Shown here piece by piece: positions 1 through 9,473 of a stretch of 64,000 nucleotides of DNA. The stretch lies in assembly GCA_003216465.1 (NCBI GenBank), contig QCIU01000002.1, positions 1-64,000 on the forward strand, written 5' to 3'. Both the position numbers and the translations under genes were made by a program. Position 1 is the stretch's first letter, and each line of letters opens with the position of its first letter. The notes beneath the pieces are model-generated. The model worked only from the letters and a program-made list of their open reading frames with translations. It did not search any database and had not been told where the DNA came from. This stretch comes from Prochlorococcus sp. AG-402-N10 (lineage in GTDB: Bacteria > Cyanobacteriota > Cyanobacteriia > PCC-6307 > Cyanobiaceae).

Positions 1-2
1 CA

Positions 3-203
3 TTATTGGAAAATGTTCAATATCAAAAAGAGATAGACTTTAAATCTAAAGAAGAAAAAATAATTAATAATACTAAAATCGAAAATAAAAATATTAATGA
101 GTCTTATAAATATGACTTTAAATATATTGAGAAAGAAGAATTGCCATTACCTAATATAAATAATTTAAGAAAATGGATTAAAAACGAGAAAAAAGCTAGT
201 TAG
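3..203 (+). CDS. 3' end of an unrecognised protein gene, 5' part outside the window
   Basis: An open frame runs from the left edge to a TAG stop at 201-203. The frame is open from base 3, and the only nearby start-like codon is a TTG at 6, so this is probably the C-terminal 66 residues of a longer protein. The visible part is hydrophilic and rich in Lys, Glu, Asn and Ile, with no membrane segment or motif I recognise. It ends with a basic segment (LRKWIKNEKKAS). It converges on groEL with only four bases between the stops. No function can be given. Confidence 0.6.
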   Translation, partial: LLENVQYQKEIDFKSKEEKIINNTKIENKNINESYKYDFKYIEKEELPLPNINNLRKWIKNEKKAS

Positions 204-207
204 ATTT

Positions 208-1962
208 TTACATCATTCCTGGCATACCCATGCCACCCATTCCTGGCATACCCATACCACCCATTCCTGGCATACCCATGCCACCCATTCCTGGCATACC
301 CATGCCACCCATTCCTGGCATACCCATACCACCCATACCACCCATACCACCCATTGGATCTGCGCCTGGTCCTCCAGGGGCGGCTGTCTCAGGCTCTGGA
401 ATATCAGCTACTGCAACTTCTGTAGTGAGAAGCATTGCTGCTATTGATACTGAATCTTGAAGAGCTAATCGAATTACTTTAGTAGGATCTAATATCCCTG
501 ATGCATTTAAATTTTCATATTCTCCGGTATTAGCATTAAATCCCTTATTAAGTCTTTTTATATCAGCAACAACTACATCTCCATTAAAACCAGCATTTTT
601 TGCAATTTGCTTAGTAGGTTCTAAAAGTGCATTTGAAATAATATCTATACCTGTATTTAAATCATCTGATGTCTGTTTACGTAAATTAGAAAGTTCTTCT
701 GAAATCTCAATTAATGTTTGTCCGCCACCGGATACAACTCCTTCTTCAATAGCTGCTTTTGTTGCGTTGAGTGAATCCTCTATCCTTAATTTTTTATACT
801 TCATCTCTGTTTCTGTCGCAGCGCCCACTTTAATTAGAGCTACTCCTCCAGCAAGTTTTGCTATTCTCTCATTAATTTTATCCTTATCATATTCTGATTC
901 AGTTATCTCTACTTCCCTTTTTAACTTCTCAACTCTTGCTTGGACTAAGTCTTTGGTATCTTCAAAAGCTACGATTGTTGTTTTATCCTTTGAGATTGTT
1001 ATTTTTTTTGCTTTACCAAGATCATTTATAGTTACTTCCTCTAATTTCATTGATTTGTCTTCGCTAATTAATTTAGCTCCGGTAAGAATTGCGATATCCT
1101 CTAATGCAGCTTTTCTTCTTTCTCCAAAGGATGGAGCTCGAACAGCCGAAACGTTTAATACTCCACTGTTTTTATTTAATACAAGTGTTGTTAAAGCTTC
1201 GCCCTCAATATCTTCAGCAAGGACTAAAAATGGAGAAGTAGATTTCTGAATTTCTTCTAGGATAGGTACTAGGTTTGTTAATGAAGAAATTTTTTGATCA
1301 GTAATCAATATCTTAGGATTTTCAAGTTCGCAAATTTGTCTTTCTTGATCCGTTACAAAATAAGGTGAGCTATATCCTCTATCAAATGACATACCTTCTG
1401 TGATGTCTAGATCTGTTTCAAGTGATTGAGATTCTTCTACAGTTATTACCCCATCTGAAGTTACAATATCCATTGCCTTTGAAATTATTGAACCTATCTC
1501 TTCGTCTCCACCAGCACTCACTGTCGCAACTTTTTGAATGTCAGAGCCATTTATTTTGATACTTTTTGATTTTAATTTCTCTAAAACAAAAGCTAAGCCC
1601 TTTTCCATTCCCTTTTTTAGCTCGATAGGACTAGCACCAGCAGCTATATTTTTTAATCCTTCTTGAACCATTATTTGAGTCAAGATTGTTGCTGTAGTTG
1701 TTCCATCACCAGCACTTTCTTTAGTTTTAGAGGCTACTTGTTCTATTAATTTTGCCCCTAGATTAGAAATAGGGTTTTCTAGGTTAATTTCTTTAGCAAC
1801 CGTAGATCCATCTCTAACTACATCTGGTGAACCGAATTTTCTCTCTATAACAACATTCTTTGCCTTTGGACCAATGGTAACTTTAACCGCGTCAGCTACA
1901 GTATTTACTCCTTTTTCAATCGCTTCTCGTGATTCGTTCGAAAAACTTAATTGTTTTGGCAT
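208..1962 (-). CDS. groL: GroEL chaperonin (60 kDa, Cpn60), orphan copy without groES
   Basis: ATP-dependent chaperonin that folds proteins inside a double-ring cage in the cytosol. The 584-residue product is full length for the family. The nucleotide motif GDGTTT lies at residues 85-90, where the Asp is the ATPase residue, and the Gly-rich equatorial segment (GVVSGGGQT) is present. The tail after about residue 528 is a Gly/Met repeat, GGMGMPGM, in about five copies. The ATG at 1960-1962 is the obvious start. No groES lies beside it, and I see no CIRCE inverted repeat upstream, so it is probably the second, orphan GroEL typical of cyanobacteria. The partner groES is presumably elsewhere. Confidence 0.97.
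   Translation of the reverse strand: MPKQLSFSNESREAIEKGVNTVADAVKVTIGPKAKNVVIERKFGSPDVVRDGSTVAKEINLENPISNLGAKLIEQVASKTKESAGDGTTTATILTQIMVQEGLKNIAAGASPIELKKGMEKGLAFVLEKLKSKSIKINGSDIQKVATVSAGGDEEIGSIISKAMDIVTSDGVITVEESQSLETDLDITEGMSFDRGYSSPYFVTDQERQICELENPKILITDQKISSLTNLVPILEEIQKSTSPFLVLAEDIEGEALTTLVLNKNSGVLNVSAVRAPSFGERRKAALEDIAILTGAKLISEDKSMKLEEVTINDLGKAKKITISKDKTTIVAFEDTKDLVQARVEKLKREVEITESEYDKDKINERIAKLAGGVALIKVGAATETEMKYKKLRIEDSLNATKAAIEEGVVSGGGQTLIEISEELSNLRKQTSDDLNTGIDIISNALLEPTKQIAKNAGFNGDVVVADIKRLNKGFNANTGEYENLNASGILDPTKVIRLALQDSVSIAAMLLTTEVAVADIPEPETAAPGGPGADPMGGMGGMGGMGMPGMGGMGMPGMGGMGMPGMGGMGMPGMGGMGMPGMM
214..351. repeat. In-frame 24-bp tandem repeat encoding the GroEL Gly/Met tail
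   Basis: Five consecutive 24-bp units start at 214, 238, 262, 286 and 310, differing mainly at one third-codon position (atgcc or atacc). Two 9-bp units follow at 334 and 343. Each 24-bp unit encodes GGMGMPGM on the minus strand. The units are nearly identical at DNA level, which makes copy number prone to change by slippage or unequal recombination. Confidence 0.95.
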
Positions 1963-2004
1963 GTTTATTGAATTACATAAGTTCTTATTCTAATGTCCCA
2001 TGGA

Positions 2005-2010
2005 ATTATA
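2005..2010 (-). promoter_or_regulatory. Candidate -10 box for groEL
   Basis: On the minus strand a perfect TATAAT lies about 42 bases before the groEL ATG, giving a predicted 5' leader of roughly 35 bases. No convincing -35 hexamer is visible at 17 bases spacing. Weak -35 elements would leave room for an alternative sigma factor or an activator. This is a sequence inference only. Confidence 0.4.
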
Positions 2011-2096
2011 TTTAAGTGATAGTTAATTAAGTGGGGAAAGCCGAATTTCTCTTAAACAGTTATCCAAATTAATTAAAAAATGAGTATCTTATTAAT

Positions 2097-2276
2097 ATGG
2101 ATAAAACTGGAAATCTTATTTTTACTCTTACTGCTACACTTGCAGTTGCAATGACACTTATATATTTCCCTTTAAGATTTTTCTTGACTTTAACGGCTAG
2201 AAGTCGAAGATTAAAACTATTGCAAAAAATTAGAAGATTAAGGGACGAGTTAGGACAGCCATACAAAAGTACATAA
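2097..2276 (+). CDS. Small single-pass membrane protein, 59 residues, unknown function
   Basis: An ATG at 2097 opens a 59-codon frame ending in TAA at 2274-2276. The product has a hydrophobic stretch at about residues 7-32 (interrupted by FPLRFF), then a strongly basic tail (ARSRRLKLLQKIRRLRDELGQ). This fits a membrane anchor with a cytoplasmic basic helix by the positive-inside rule. The stop abuts the fabG stop at 2277 exactly, as in other convergent pairs here, which supports it being a real gene. A longer frame on the opposite strand (2069-2266) looks like its shadow. I do not recognise the family. Confidence 0.7.
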   Translation: MDKTGNLIFTLTATLAVAMTLIYFPLRFFLTLTARSRRLKLLQKIRRLRDELGQPYKST

Positions 2277-3026
2277 TTAAATACTCATTCCCCCATCAAT
2301 ACTAATTGTTTGTCCTGTAATATAACTTCCTGCATCACTTGAAACTAAAAATGAAACTAATTCCGCTATTTGTGAGCAACTACCAAGTTTTCCTAGTGGG
2401 ATAGCCTTTATTATTGCTTCATCATTTAGGTTTTTAGTCATTTCTGTTTCTATAAAACCAGGCGCTATAGCATTTACATTTATACCTCTTGAAGCAAATT
2501 CTTTGGCACAAGTTTTTGTAAAGCCAATAACACCTGCTTTAGCGGCAGAATAATTTGCTTGTCCAGGATTTCCAATTATTCCAACAATAGATGAGATATT
2601 TATTATCTTGCCGCTTCTTTTTTTAAGCATAAATTTAGAAGCATATTTAGTACAAAGGAAAACTCCTTTTAAATTGGTATTTAGAACGTCATCCCATTGC
2701 TCTGATTTCATTCGCATTAAAAGACCATCCCTAGTTATCCCAGCGTTATTCACAAGGATATCTATGGTTCCGTTGGTTTTTATAATTTCTTCAAAAGCTC
2801 TACTTACAGATTCCTCTTTTGAGACGTCAAATTTTAATTTATGAACTTTACCACCGTATTTTTTGATTAAATTTACAACTTCTTCAGCTTTTTCATCGGA
2901 AGATGAATAATTGATAATTACGTCTGCTCCTAAATTACTAAGTTCTAAAGCTATTTCCTTTCCTATCCCTCTACTTGCTCCTGTAATTAAAGCAACTTTT
3001 CCTGTTAAAGATTTTGTATTCGACAT
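2277..3026 (-). CDS. fabG: 3-oxoacyl-[acyl-carrier-protein] reductase FabG
   Basis: NADPH-dependent reduction of 3-oxoacyl-ACP to 3-hydroxyacyl-ACP in type II fatty acid synthesis, in the cytosol. The 249-residue protein is a classical short-chain dehydrogenase: cofactor loop GASRGIG at 16-22, NNAG at 93-96, and a catalytic set of Asn117, Ser145, Tyr159 and Lys163 (YSAAK). The C-terminal segment (GQTISIDGGMSI) is typical of FabG. ATG start. It is divergent from ispD, with about 93 bases between them that must carry both promoters. SDR paralogues are hard to separate, but length and motifs favour FabG. Confidence 0.93.
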   Translation of the reverse strand: MSNTKSLTGKVALITGASRGIGKEIALELSNLGADVIINYSSSDEKAEEVVNLIKKYGGKVHKLKFDVSKEESVSRAFEEIIKTNGTIDILVNNAGITRDGLLMRMKSEQWDDVLNTNLKGVFLCTKYASKFMLKKRSGKIINISSIVGIIGNPGQANYSAAKAGVIGFTKTCAKEFASRGINVNAIAPGFIETEMTKNLNDEAIIKAIPLGKLGSCSQIAELVSFLVSSDAGSYITGQTISIDGGMSI

Positions 3027-3119
3027 TGTAAAAATTTTATAATTTAAAATCGTAGTACTAATTGTGCAAACATATTCCTTTTATTTATAATTATCTAGAA
3101 AACATTAAGCCAAATTATT

Positions 3120-3791
3120 GTGCATGTATTAATACCTGCTGCAGGTAGCGGTAGTAGAATGAAGGCTGGAAAAAATAAACTACTTATTGAATTAGAAGGT
3201 GAATCGCTTATTTATTGGACTTTAAAATCTGTATTTTCATCAAGTTTAGTAAGCTGGGTTGGAATAATAGGGCAACCGAATGATAAAAATGAATTATTAA
3301 ATTCAGTTAAAGGTTTTGCCTCTAAAGTTCAATGGATTAATGGCGGTGCAACAAGGCAAGAGTCTGTCTTTAATGGTTTAAATTCTCTCCCCTCTAATGC
3401 TGAAAAAGTTCTCATTCATGATGGTGCTAGATGCTTAATAGAGCCAAAATTGATAAACAAATGTGCGCTAGAATTACAAGAGAATGATGCAGTTATTTTA
3501 GCCACCAAAGTTACCGATACAATAAAGATTGTTGATGATAAAGGTTATATTCAAAAAACTCCCGATAGAAAAAATTTGTGGGCAGCGCAAACCCCGCAAG
3601 GTTTTTTAGTAGAGAGCCTAAGAGAAGCACATGTCATGGCAATTGAAAATAATTGGACAGTTACTGATGATGCCTCACTATTTGAAATTTTAAATTGGAA
3701 AGTCAAAACTATTGAAGGAAATTCTTCAAATATAAAAATTACATCTCCATTAGATCTAAAAATAGCAAAACTATTTTTAAAAAAATTTTAG
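3120..3791 (+). CDS. ispD: 2-C-methyl-D-erythritol 4-phosphate cytidylyltransferase
   Basis: Transfers CMP from CTP to MEP in the non-mevalonate isoprenoid pathway, which feeds carotenoids, the phytyl tail and plastoquinone. The 223-residue length is normal. The N-terminal nucleotide loop PAAGSGSRM lies at about residues 6-14, followed by a Lys-containing segment. Further family motifs visible are HDGARC and the AAQTPQGF segment near residues 157-166. The start is GTG at 3120; no in-frame ATG lies upstream or close downstream that would keep the nucleotide loop. It ends four bases before the convergent LD-carboxypeptidase gene. Confidence 0.95.
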   Translation: MHVLIPAAGSGSRMKAGKNKLLIELEGESLIYWTLKSVFSSSLVSWVGIIGQPNDKNELLNSVKGFASKVQWINGGATRQESVFNGLNSLPSNAEKVLIHDGARCLIEPKLINKCALELQENDAVILATKVTDTIKIVDDKGYIQKTPDRKNLWAAQTPQGFLVESLREAHVMAIENNWTVTDDASLFEILNWKVKTIEGNSSNIKITSPLDLKIAKLFLKKF

Positions 3792-3794
3792 TGA

Positions 3795-4670
3795 CTAAGG
3801 AATATGAACACTAAGAATTCCATCGTTGCCATTTAATATTGCTTCACAACCTAAGGGTATGCATGCATTACCAGACAAATGTCCAATTGGGAGGTCAAAA
3901 AGAATAGGAATATCAAATTCTTCTAGCCTTTCAATTATTAAATTTTTGAGTAAGCCTTTCCATTCAGGAGTAGATAGGTCATCTGAAAAACTTCCGAATC
4001 CGATACCTACAATTTCATTAAATTTGTTTGTCATTCTTAAATAAGTCAACATTCGATCAATTTTATAAATATCTTCATTTATGTCTTCAAATATTATTAT
4101 TTTCCCTTTTAATTCTGGGAAATGATCAGTCCCAATTAGAAAAGATGCAATAGTAAGATTAGAAACAATAATCTCTCCTTTGGCGATACCTTTTTTTAAA
4201 GGTAAACCCCTAATATCATCTACATATCCTTCAAAAAGTAAATTTCTTAGTCTCCTCAAACTCCATTCCGGCTCTTTAGAAAGAGTTGTAATCATAGGTC
4301 CATGAATCGAGCCAAAATATCCTTGTGAATATTTTGATAACAATAGTGAACATGTATCAGAGAATCCAACCATCAAGCCATTTCCCCAATTTGGATTTTT
4401 TTCTAAAAGTCTTGCTGCGCCCCATCCTCCTTTAGCAAAAATGATAAGCTTACTATTTTGTGCTTTTTCAAGTTCTTCAAATCTGCTGAGATCATCTCCA
4501 GAAAAATAACCATATTTTTTTGAGAGGATATTCTTGCTGATAATTTTTAAGCCCCAAGTTTTTAAAATATCTATGCCTTTTATAAAATCCTCTTCTTTAT
4601 CTATAAAAGAGCTGGGAGCTAGAATATTAATTTGATCTCCTTTTTTTAATTTAGTTAAAATTCTATTCAT
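3795..4670 (-). CDS. ldcA: LD-carboxypeptidase (peptidase family S66), murein tetrapeptide recycling
   Basis: Serine carboxypeptidase that trims the terminal D-Ala from muropeptide tetrapeptides during cell-wall recycling. At 291 residues it matches the S66 family. The nucleophile motif GFSD puts the Ser at residue 104. An SIHGPM segment and a C-terminal LPIGHLSGN segment supplying the expected His are present, with an acidic EDINED stretch in between. ATG start at 4670. It lies three bases downstream of ubiA on the same strand, so the two are probably cotranscribed, although they have no evident functional link. Cytosolic: no signal peptide is seen. Confidence 0.87.
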   Translation of the reverse strand: MNRILTKLKKGDQINILAPSSFIDKEEDFIKGIDILKTWGLKIISKNILSKKYGYFSGDDLSRFEELEKAQNSKLIIFAKGGWGAARLLEKNPNWGNGLMVGFSDTCSLLLSKYSQGYFGSIHGPMITTLSKEPEWSLRRLRNLLFEGYVDDIRGLPLKKGIAKGEIIVSNLTIASFLIGTDHFPELKGKIIIFEDINEDIYKIDRMLTYLRMTNKFNEIVGIGFGSFSDDLSTPEWKGLLKNLIIERLEEFDIPILFDLPIGHLSGNACIPLGCEAILNGNDGILSVHIP

Positions 4671-4673
4671 AAA

Positions 4674-5561
4674 TCATGAGGCAACAATGAATCCCAACAA
4701 AATTAATCCTCCATATATTGATTGGTTTTTAAAATGATTACCAATTCTTTTAATTGTTTGTTTATTTTCAGGAAATATTTTAAAGATATCTTTTTGCATC
4801 AAAAATGCTGTTATCAACCAAATTGGCCAAAAAATCAGATTTAGTTGATTGATTAAAGCACAAATTGCTAAAAAAGCAGAAGTTAAAAAATAACACATTT
4901 GTATGGTTATTTTTGTTTTGGATGCAAGGTTAACAGCAGAACTGTTTACTCCAATTTCAAGATCATATTTTTTATCAGCCAAAGCATATACTGTATCAAA
5001 ACCAAAAGTCCAAAAAATTGTGGCTAGCCAACAAAATAGTAAAACAATACTTTTTATGTTACCTTCACAAGCTGCCCAAGGTATCAAAACTGCGAAACCC
5101 CAACATAAAGATAAGATAATTTGAGGATATTTAAACCATCTTTTTGCCGAAGGGTAAATTAAGATTAGTGGTAATGCTAAAAAGGCGAGTGAAATAGAAA
5201 GTAGTCTTCCATTCTCTGGGAGTGACAAAGTTAAAAAGAAACTACATAAAATTAAAAAAATAAGAATTAAGTAAGCTGATTTGGTCCCGATTTTATTTGC
5301 AGCAAGAGGCCTGTTTTTGGTTCTTAAGACTTTTTGATCTATTTTTTTATCCCAAATATCATTAGCAACACAACCTAAACCACTAACTAATAATCCTCCA
5401 ATTATTATTTTTAATAACATGTAAAAACTTGGATTTGATTCTGGAGTCAAATATAAACTCCATCCTGCAGGAATAAGTAAAATTAGTCTTCCAGTCGGTT
5501 TATTCCACCTAAGTAATTGAAAGATAATATTAAATTTCAATTTCAATTCTTTAATTATCAA
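4674..5561 (-). CDS. ubiA: UbiA-type 4-hydroxybenzoate polyprenyltransferase (plastoquinone synthesis)
   Basis: Membrane prenyltransferase that joins a polyprenyl diphosphate to an aromatic acid; in cyanobacteria this feeds plastoquinone. The 295-residue protein has about eight hydrophobic segments. The two Asp-rich motifs are intact: NDIWDKKID at 67-75 and DKKYD at 196-200. The substrate could also be another aromatic ring, but the sequence resembles the 4-hydroxybenzoate group more than the homogentisate or chlorophyll synthase groups. The start appears to be TTG at 5559-5561, since no ATG precedes the first conserved segment (LRWNKPTGRL). Confidence 0.9.
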   Translation of the reverse strand: MIIKELKLKFNIIFQLLRWNKPTGRLILLIPAGWSLYLTPESNPSFYMLLKIIIGGLLVSGLGCVANDIWDKKIDQKVLRTKNRPLAANKIGTKSAYLILIFLILCSFFLTLSLPENGRLLSISLAFLALPLILIYPSAKRWFKYPQIILSLCWGFAVLIPWAACEGNIKSIVLLFCWLATIFWTFGFDTVYALADKKYDLEIGVNSSAVNLASKTKITIQMCYFLTSAFLAICALINQLNLIFWPIWLITAFLMQKDIFKIFPENKQTIKRIGNHFKNQSIYGGLILLGFIVAS

Positions 5562-5681
5562 AAGATCTATATTTCATAACTTTAAATAATCTAACTAGAA
5601 ATTAGCCAATTCTGTAATTTAATAAGCAATCTTAAGTATATTAATTACGGTATTTAGAATCTTTATTTTTAGAGAATAAAA

Positions 5682-7277
5682 ATGATAAAGAAAAAAAAAA
5701 TAAGTTCTCTGAAAGATAAAGATATTTTGGTCGCATCAATTGATATTGGAACAAATTCGACTCACCTTTTGATTGCTGAGATAAATTTAGATCTTAAATC
5801 TTTTTCAATAAGATTCACTGATAAATCAACAACTCGTTTAGGGGAGAGAGATGAAGAGGGAAACCTTACTGAAGAATCAATTCAAAGGGTTTTGGATACC
5901 CTAAAGCGATTTAAAGAATACTGTAACAGTAATGGTGTTAATCAAATAGTGACTGCAGCAACAAGTGCCGTCAGAGAGGCTCCAAATGGACGAGAATTTA
6001 TAAATAGAGTGCAAAGTGATCTTGGTATTCAAATAGAACTTGTAAGCGGATCTGAAGAAGCTCGATTAATTTATCTTGGAGTATTGTCTGGAATGGCCTT
6101 GGGAGATGACCACTACATAATTATTGATATTGGAGGAGGCTCTACAGAATTAATACTTGCAGATAAAAAAGATGCAATAGCTCTTACAAGTTCAAAGATT
6201 GGAGCGGTTAGGCTCAAAAATGATTTTCTTAATGAGGAGCCTATCAATATAGAAAGATCTAAGTTTTTGAGAACTTTTATTCAAGGATCTTTAGAACCAT
6301 CTGTTGGGAAATTAAAAAGGAGATTGCAAAAAGAAAAAGGGGTTTCGATGATTGCTACAAGTGGTACCGCAATTTCTCTAGGAAATTTAATTTCGTCTGA
6401 TCTTGGACAACCAAAACAAAAGATGCATGGTTACAAATTTAGAAAAGAAAGCTTAGAGATCATCTTGGAAAAATTAATTAAAATGCCAAGTTTTGAAATA
6501 AAGAAAATCCCTTCATTGAGTGAAAGAAGAGCAGAAATAATAATCCCAGGTGCATTAATTCTTGATACCTCAATGGAAATGTTGGGATTTAATGAATTGA
6601 CAATAAGTGAAAGGGCTCTAAGGGAAGGATTAGTAGTTGATTGGATGCTTCGCCAAGGAATAATAAACAACGAATTTAATATTCAAAGTAATATTAGGAA
6701 AACGACTATAGTTCATCAAGCTAAAAAGTTTGGTGTTGATATAGCGAGATCTGAGAAAGTTACTAATATCGCATTTCAAATTTACGAACAAACTAACAAT
6801 ATCTTTCATAGCAATACTGATTCAAAAGCAAAAGATCTTCTTTGGGCTGCTTGCCATCTCTATAATTGCGGTAAATATGTAAATATAGGTTCTTTTCATA
6901 AGCATTCTTGGTATTTAATTAAACATTGCGAATTGTTAGGTTATTCTCAATCAGAAACAAATATTATTGCTTCAGTTGCTCGTTATCATAGAAAAACTTT
7001 ACCTAAAAAAAGACATGAATCTTGGCAAAGTTTAATGTCAAAAGAAGATAAAACACTAGTACTGGAAATGTCTCTAATTTTAAGATTAGCGGCCTCTCTT
7101 GATCAAAGGCCTGAGAATGTAATATCCTCAATAAAAATTAAATTACTAAAAAATATACTCTCAATTGAACTAATCCCTTTTAATTCAAATCAAGAACTTC
7201 TACTTGAGAAATGGAGCTTAGATTCATGTAGTAATGTGGTAAAAGAATTAAAAAATTTAGAGTTAAATATTATTTAA
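5682..7277 (+). CDS. ppx: Exopolyphosphatase / pppGpp phosphohydrolase family protein
   Basis: Releases phosphate from polyphosphate chains, and in some members removes the 5' phosphate of pppGpp. The 531-residue protein has the actin-like fold. The first phosphate loop is DIGTNST at residues 21-27, and a second Gly-rich loop (IDIGGGSTELI) lies near residue 150. A C-terminal helical, HD-like region follows (RYHRKTLPKKRHESWQ). ATG start, with weak GAGA upstream. Its last codons overlap the convergent RodZ-like gene by four bases. Polyphosphate versus pppGpp preference cannot be told from sequence. Confidence 0.92.
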   Translation: MIKKKKISSLKDKDILVASIDIGTNSTHLLIAEINLDLKSFSIRFTDKSTTRLGERDEEGNLTEESIQRVLDTLKRFKEYCNSNGVNQIVTAATSAVREAPNGREFINRVQSDLGIQIELVSGSEEARLIYLGVLSGMALGDDHYIIIDIGGGSTELILADKKDAIALTSSKIGAVRLKNDFLNEEPINIERSKFLRTFIQGSLEPSVGKLKRRLQKEKGVSMIATSGTAISLGNLISSDLGQPKQKMHGYKFRKESLEIILEKLIKMPSFEIKKIPSLSERRAEIIIPGALILDTSMEMLGFNELTISERALREGLVVDWMLRQGIINNEFNIQSNIRKTTIVHQAKKFGVDIARSEKVTNIAFQIYEQTNNIFHSNTDSKAKDLLWAACHLYNCGKYVNIGSFHKHSWYLIKHCELLGYSQSETNIIASVARYHRKTLPKKRHESWQSLMSKEDKTLVLEMSLILRLAASLDQRPENVISSIKIKLLKNILSIELIPFNSNQELLLEKWSLDSCSNVVKELKNLELNII

Positions 7278-7780
7278 TTTTTATTTATAAATTCTTTATT
7301 GGGTGTTTTCTCTTCAAAGAAGTCTGAAAAAAAACTAAAAATTAAAGATGAGGCTAATAGGCCTAATATTCCTGAAATCAAAATAAATATAAAAGCCCCA
7401 AGAGAACTCTTATCCTTAACTTTTCTTTTCTTTTGAGCTTTTACTGAGACTTCTTTAACAATTTCTTCAATTTTTACTTCTTTTCTTTCGGTTTTGAATT
7501 CGCTCATTATGAATTCCGTATCAAGTTTAAGTTTTTCCGATATCCTACGAACCATTGCCTTTATAAAAACTTTTTCAGGTAAAAGATCTTCATTACCTTC
7601 TTCTATAGCCTGAAGTTGATGAGCTCCAATTTTTAAGTCGGAGGATAATTCTTCAATTGATTGATTTCTACTTATTCTTGCTTCTTTAATAAAAGAACCA
7701 ATACTTTTTAAAGGGGAACTATTGTTAGGAATATTTTCTGCCTTATAAGATTTTAATTCTTCCAAAGTAATAGTTTTCAC
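7274..7780 (-). CDS. RodZ-like protein: N-terminal helix-turn-helix, single transmembrane segment
   Basis: The product is about 168 residues. Residues 30-90 form a Cro/C1-type HTH of the kind found in RodZ (IKEARISRNQSIEELSSD, then LPEKVFIKAMVRR). A Lys-rich linker follows, then one hydrophobic segment at about 127-150. RodZ anchors MreB to the membrane in rod-shaped cells. This protein is short and lacks the large periplasmic domain, so a cytoskeletal role is inference only. Two overlapping starts are possible: GTG at 7778-7780 or TTG at 7781-7783. I chose GTG. The stop overlaps the ppx stop region by four bases. Confidence 0.75.
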   Translation of the reverse strand: MKTITLEELKSYKAENIPNNSSPLKSIGSFIKEARISRNQSIEELSSDLKIGAHQLQAIEEGNEDLLPEKVFIKAMVRRISEKLKLDTEFIMSEFKTERKEVKIEEIVKEVSVKAQKKRKVKDKSSLGAFIFILISGILGLLASSLIFSFFSDFFEEKTPNKEFINKN

Positions 7781-7820
7781 CAATTATAGTAAGTTATTTT
7801 TATCTATCAACTTTATTAGA

Positions 7821-8576
7821 TTATTTGTTTCTAAATAAATGTTTGTAAGATGGACTGTAAAGATTAGATCTATTTGTAATGGCATTTATAGCGGGACTAA
7901 TAATATAAATAGTGGTTCTAATAAGTTCCTTTTCAAGGGTAAATTTTTCCATATCTTTCAATTCAATTATCTCTGTCCAACCATCATCCCAAGATGCTCT
8001 ATAACCTACAATCACTTTAGTTTCTGGAGGGTAAAATTCCAATAAAGTTTTTTGAGAACTTTTTATGTGCCTTGCACTTAAATAAAGACATAAAGAGGAT
8101 TTGTGTCTTGCAAGATTTTGAAGAGATTCTTTCTCAGGCATACCAGTTCTGCCTCCTGCTCTGGATAGAATTATAGTTTGAGTAATTTCTGGAATTGTAA
8201 GCTCGGCCTGATGATATGCAGCTGCGACCTGAAAAGCGCTAACTCCTGGAATAACTTCAGTTTCAATATTTTCTTGATTTAAGATGTCTATTTGTTCTTT
8301 AACTGCACCATAAAGGCAAGGATCTCCATCATGCAATCTAATAACAATTTTACCTTCATTGAATCTCTTTATCATTATTGAAGTGATTCTTTCAAGAGTA
8401 AGTCCGCTTGTTTTTATTTTTTCAGAACTAACAGATGAAAAATTTATAATTTTTTCAGGGATCAAAGAATCAGCCCAAAATATAACGTCAGCAGACTCTA
8501 TTTTTTTTAATGCTTTAATTGTTAATAAATCAGGATCGCCAGGACCAACTCCAATAAATGATATCTTTCTATCCAT
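7821..8576 (-). CDS. cobM: Precorrin-4 C11-methyltransferase
   Basis: S-adenosylmethionine-dependent methylation of precorrin-4 at C11 in corrin ring (cobalamin) synthesis. The 251-residue protein shows the tetrapyrrole methyltransferase hallmarks: the N-terminal [10 protein letters not shown] loop near residue 10, the [11 protein letters not shown] substrate segment near residue 80, and a VIPGVSAFQ segment. ATG start at 8576. It overlaps the lgt 3' end by eight bases on the same strand, so translation is probably coupled to lgt. Other corrin genes in the window (cobK, the cobO end) sit in unrelated neighbourhoods, showing a dispersed pathway. Confidence 0.93.
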   Translation of the reverse strand: MDRKISFIGVGPGDPDLLTIKALKKIESADVIFWADSLIPEKIINFSSVSSEKIKTSGLTLERITSIMIKRFNEGKIVIRLHDGDPCLYGAVKEQIDILNQENIETEVIPGVSAFQVAAAYHQAELTIPEITQTIILSRAGGRTGMPEKESLQNLARHKSSLCLYLSARHIKSSQKTLLEFYPPETKVIVGYRASWDDGWTEIIELKDMEKFTLEKELIRTTIYIISPAINAITNRSNLYSPSYKHLFRNK

Positions 8577-9462
8577 TCGATGTTGTTTTCCCTTTTAATG
8601 ATCTTAATTTTAAAAAAAATATTCCAATTAATCCAGAAGAAAACAAAAAAATACTTATAAATTGAGCCATTCTTAAGCCTCCATCACAGAATGGGGGAAG
8701 GCCTCCAATACATAAGGGATCAATTCTTAAACCTTCAATCCAGAATCTTCCAAAACTATAGCCAATTAAATAAAGACAACTAATAAATCCTGGCCTGACC
8801 GAGTTATTTTTGTTCTGTTTATAAAAAATACTTATTAATAATAAAAAAATAAAAAAATTCCATAATGATTCATAAATAAATGTTGGATGAAAAAACTGGA
8901 AACTTATAAATTCAAATGGTCTATTTTGTATAGGAATAAATAACTTCCAAGGTAAATCTGTAGGTATCCCAAAAGCTTCGTTATTGAAGAAATTTCCCCA
9001 TCTTCCAATTGATTGGCCAAGTATAATAGACGGAATTAATATGTCTATAAACGTCTTTATATCTATGTTTTTAGATTTACAAAAAAATAAAATAGATAAG
9101 AATCCTCCAATTAATCCTCCATGAATTGCTATGCCTCCTTCCCAAATCGCAAGAAAAGAGGGTATTTGAATTACATTATTAAATAGGTCAAAAGAAGTAA
9201 AAAAATTATCACCACTATATTGCCTCCATTCAAAAATTACATAATAAGCTCTTGCTCCAATTACTGAGGATATTATTAGAGAAGGTAAAATATCACTTAT
9301 ATATTGAGGATTAATATTTCTGTATTTTGCAAGCTTCTTAGAAATAAAAATTCCTATTAATACAGAAAAGGAAATTAGCAGACCATACCATCTAATAGTT
9401 AGAAAACCTAAATTTAAGAATGTATCTCCAGGAGATTGAATAAAAGCTTGATATGTAAGCAT
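8569..9462 (-). CDS. lgt: Prolipoprotein diacylglyceryl transferase
   Basis: Integral membrane enzyme that moves diacylglycerol from phosphatidylglycerol onto the lipobox Cys of prolipoproteins. The 297-residue protein has about seven hydrophobic segments. The signature motif [14 protein letters not shown] is intact with its catalytic-site Arg and Asn, and the [12 protein letters not shown] segment supplies the conserved His. ATG start at 9462. It is 11 bases downstream of petA and upstream-overlapping with cobM, so petC-petA-lgt-cobM looks like one transcription unit. Membrane maturation genes cluster here with tatC nearby. Confidence 0.95.
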   Translation of the reverse strand: MLTYQAFIQSPGDTFLNLGFLTIRWYGLLISFSVLIGIFISKKLAKYRNINPQYISDILPSLIISSVIGARAYYVIFEWRQYSGDNFFTSFDLFNNVIQIPSFLAIWEGGIAIHGGLIGGFLSILFFCKSKNIDIKTFIDILIPSIILGQSIGRWGNFFNNEAFGIPTDLPWKLFIPIQNRPFEFISFQFFHPTFIYESLWNFFIFLLLISIFYKQNKNNSVRPGFISCLYLIGYSFGRFWIEGLRIDPLCIGGLPPFCDGGLRMAQFISIFLFSSGLIGIFFLKLRSLKGKTTSNG

Positions 9463-9473
9463 TTAGAGGCTAA

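Noticed and set aside
214-351. CRISPR-like or satellite repeat at the left end
   Set aside because: The 24-bp units are in frame with groEL and encode its Gly/Met tail; there are no spacers.
767-1249. 160-residue plus-strand frame inside groEL
   Set aside because: Fully antisense to conserved groEL codons; Ser/Ile/Leu-rich content is typical of a shadow.
2069-2266. 65-residue minus-strand frame
   Set aside because: It is antisense to the better-supported plus-strand 59-residue membrane protein, which ends exactly at the fabG stop.
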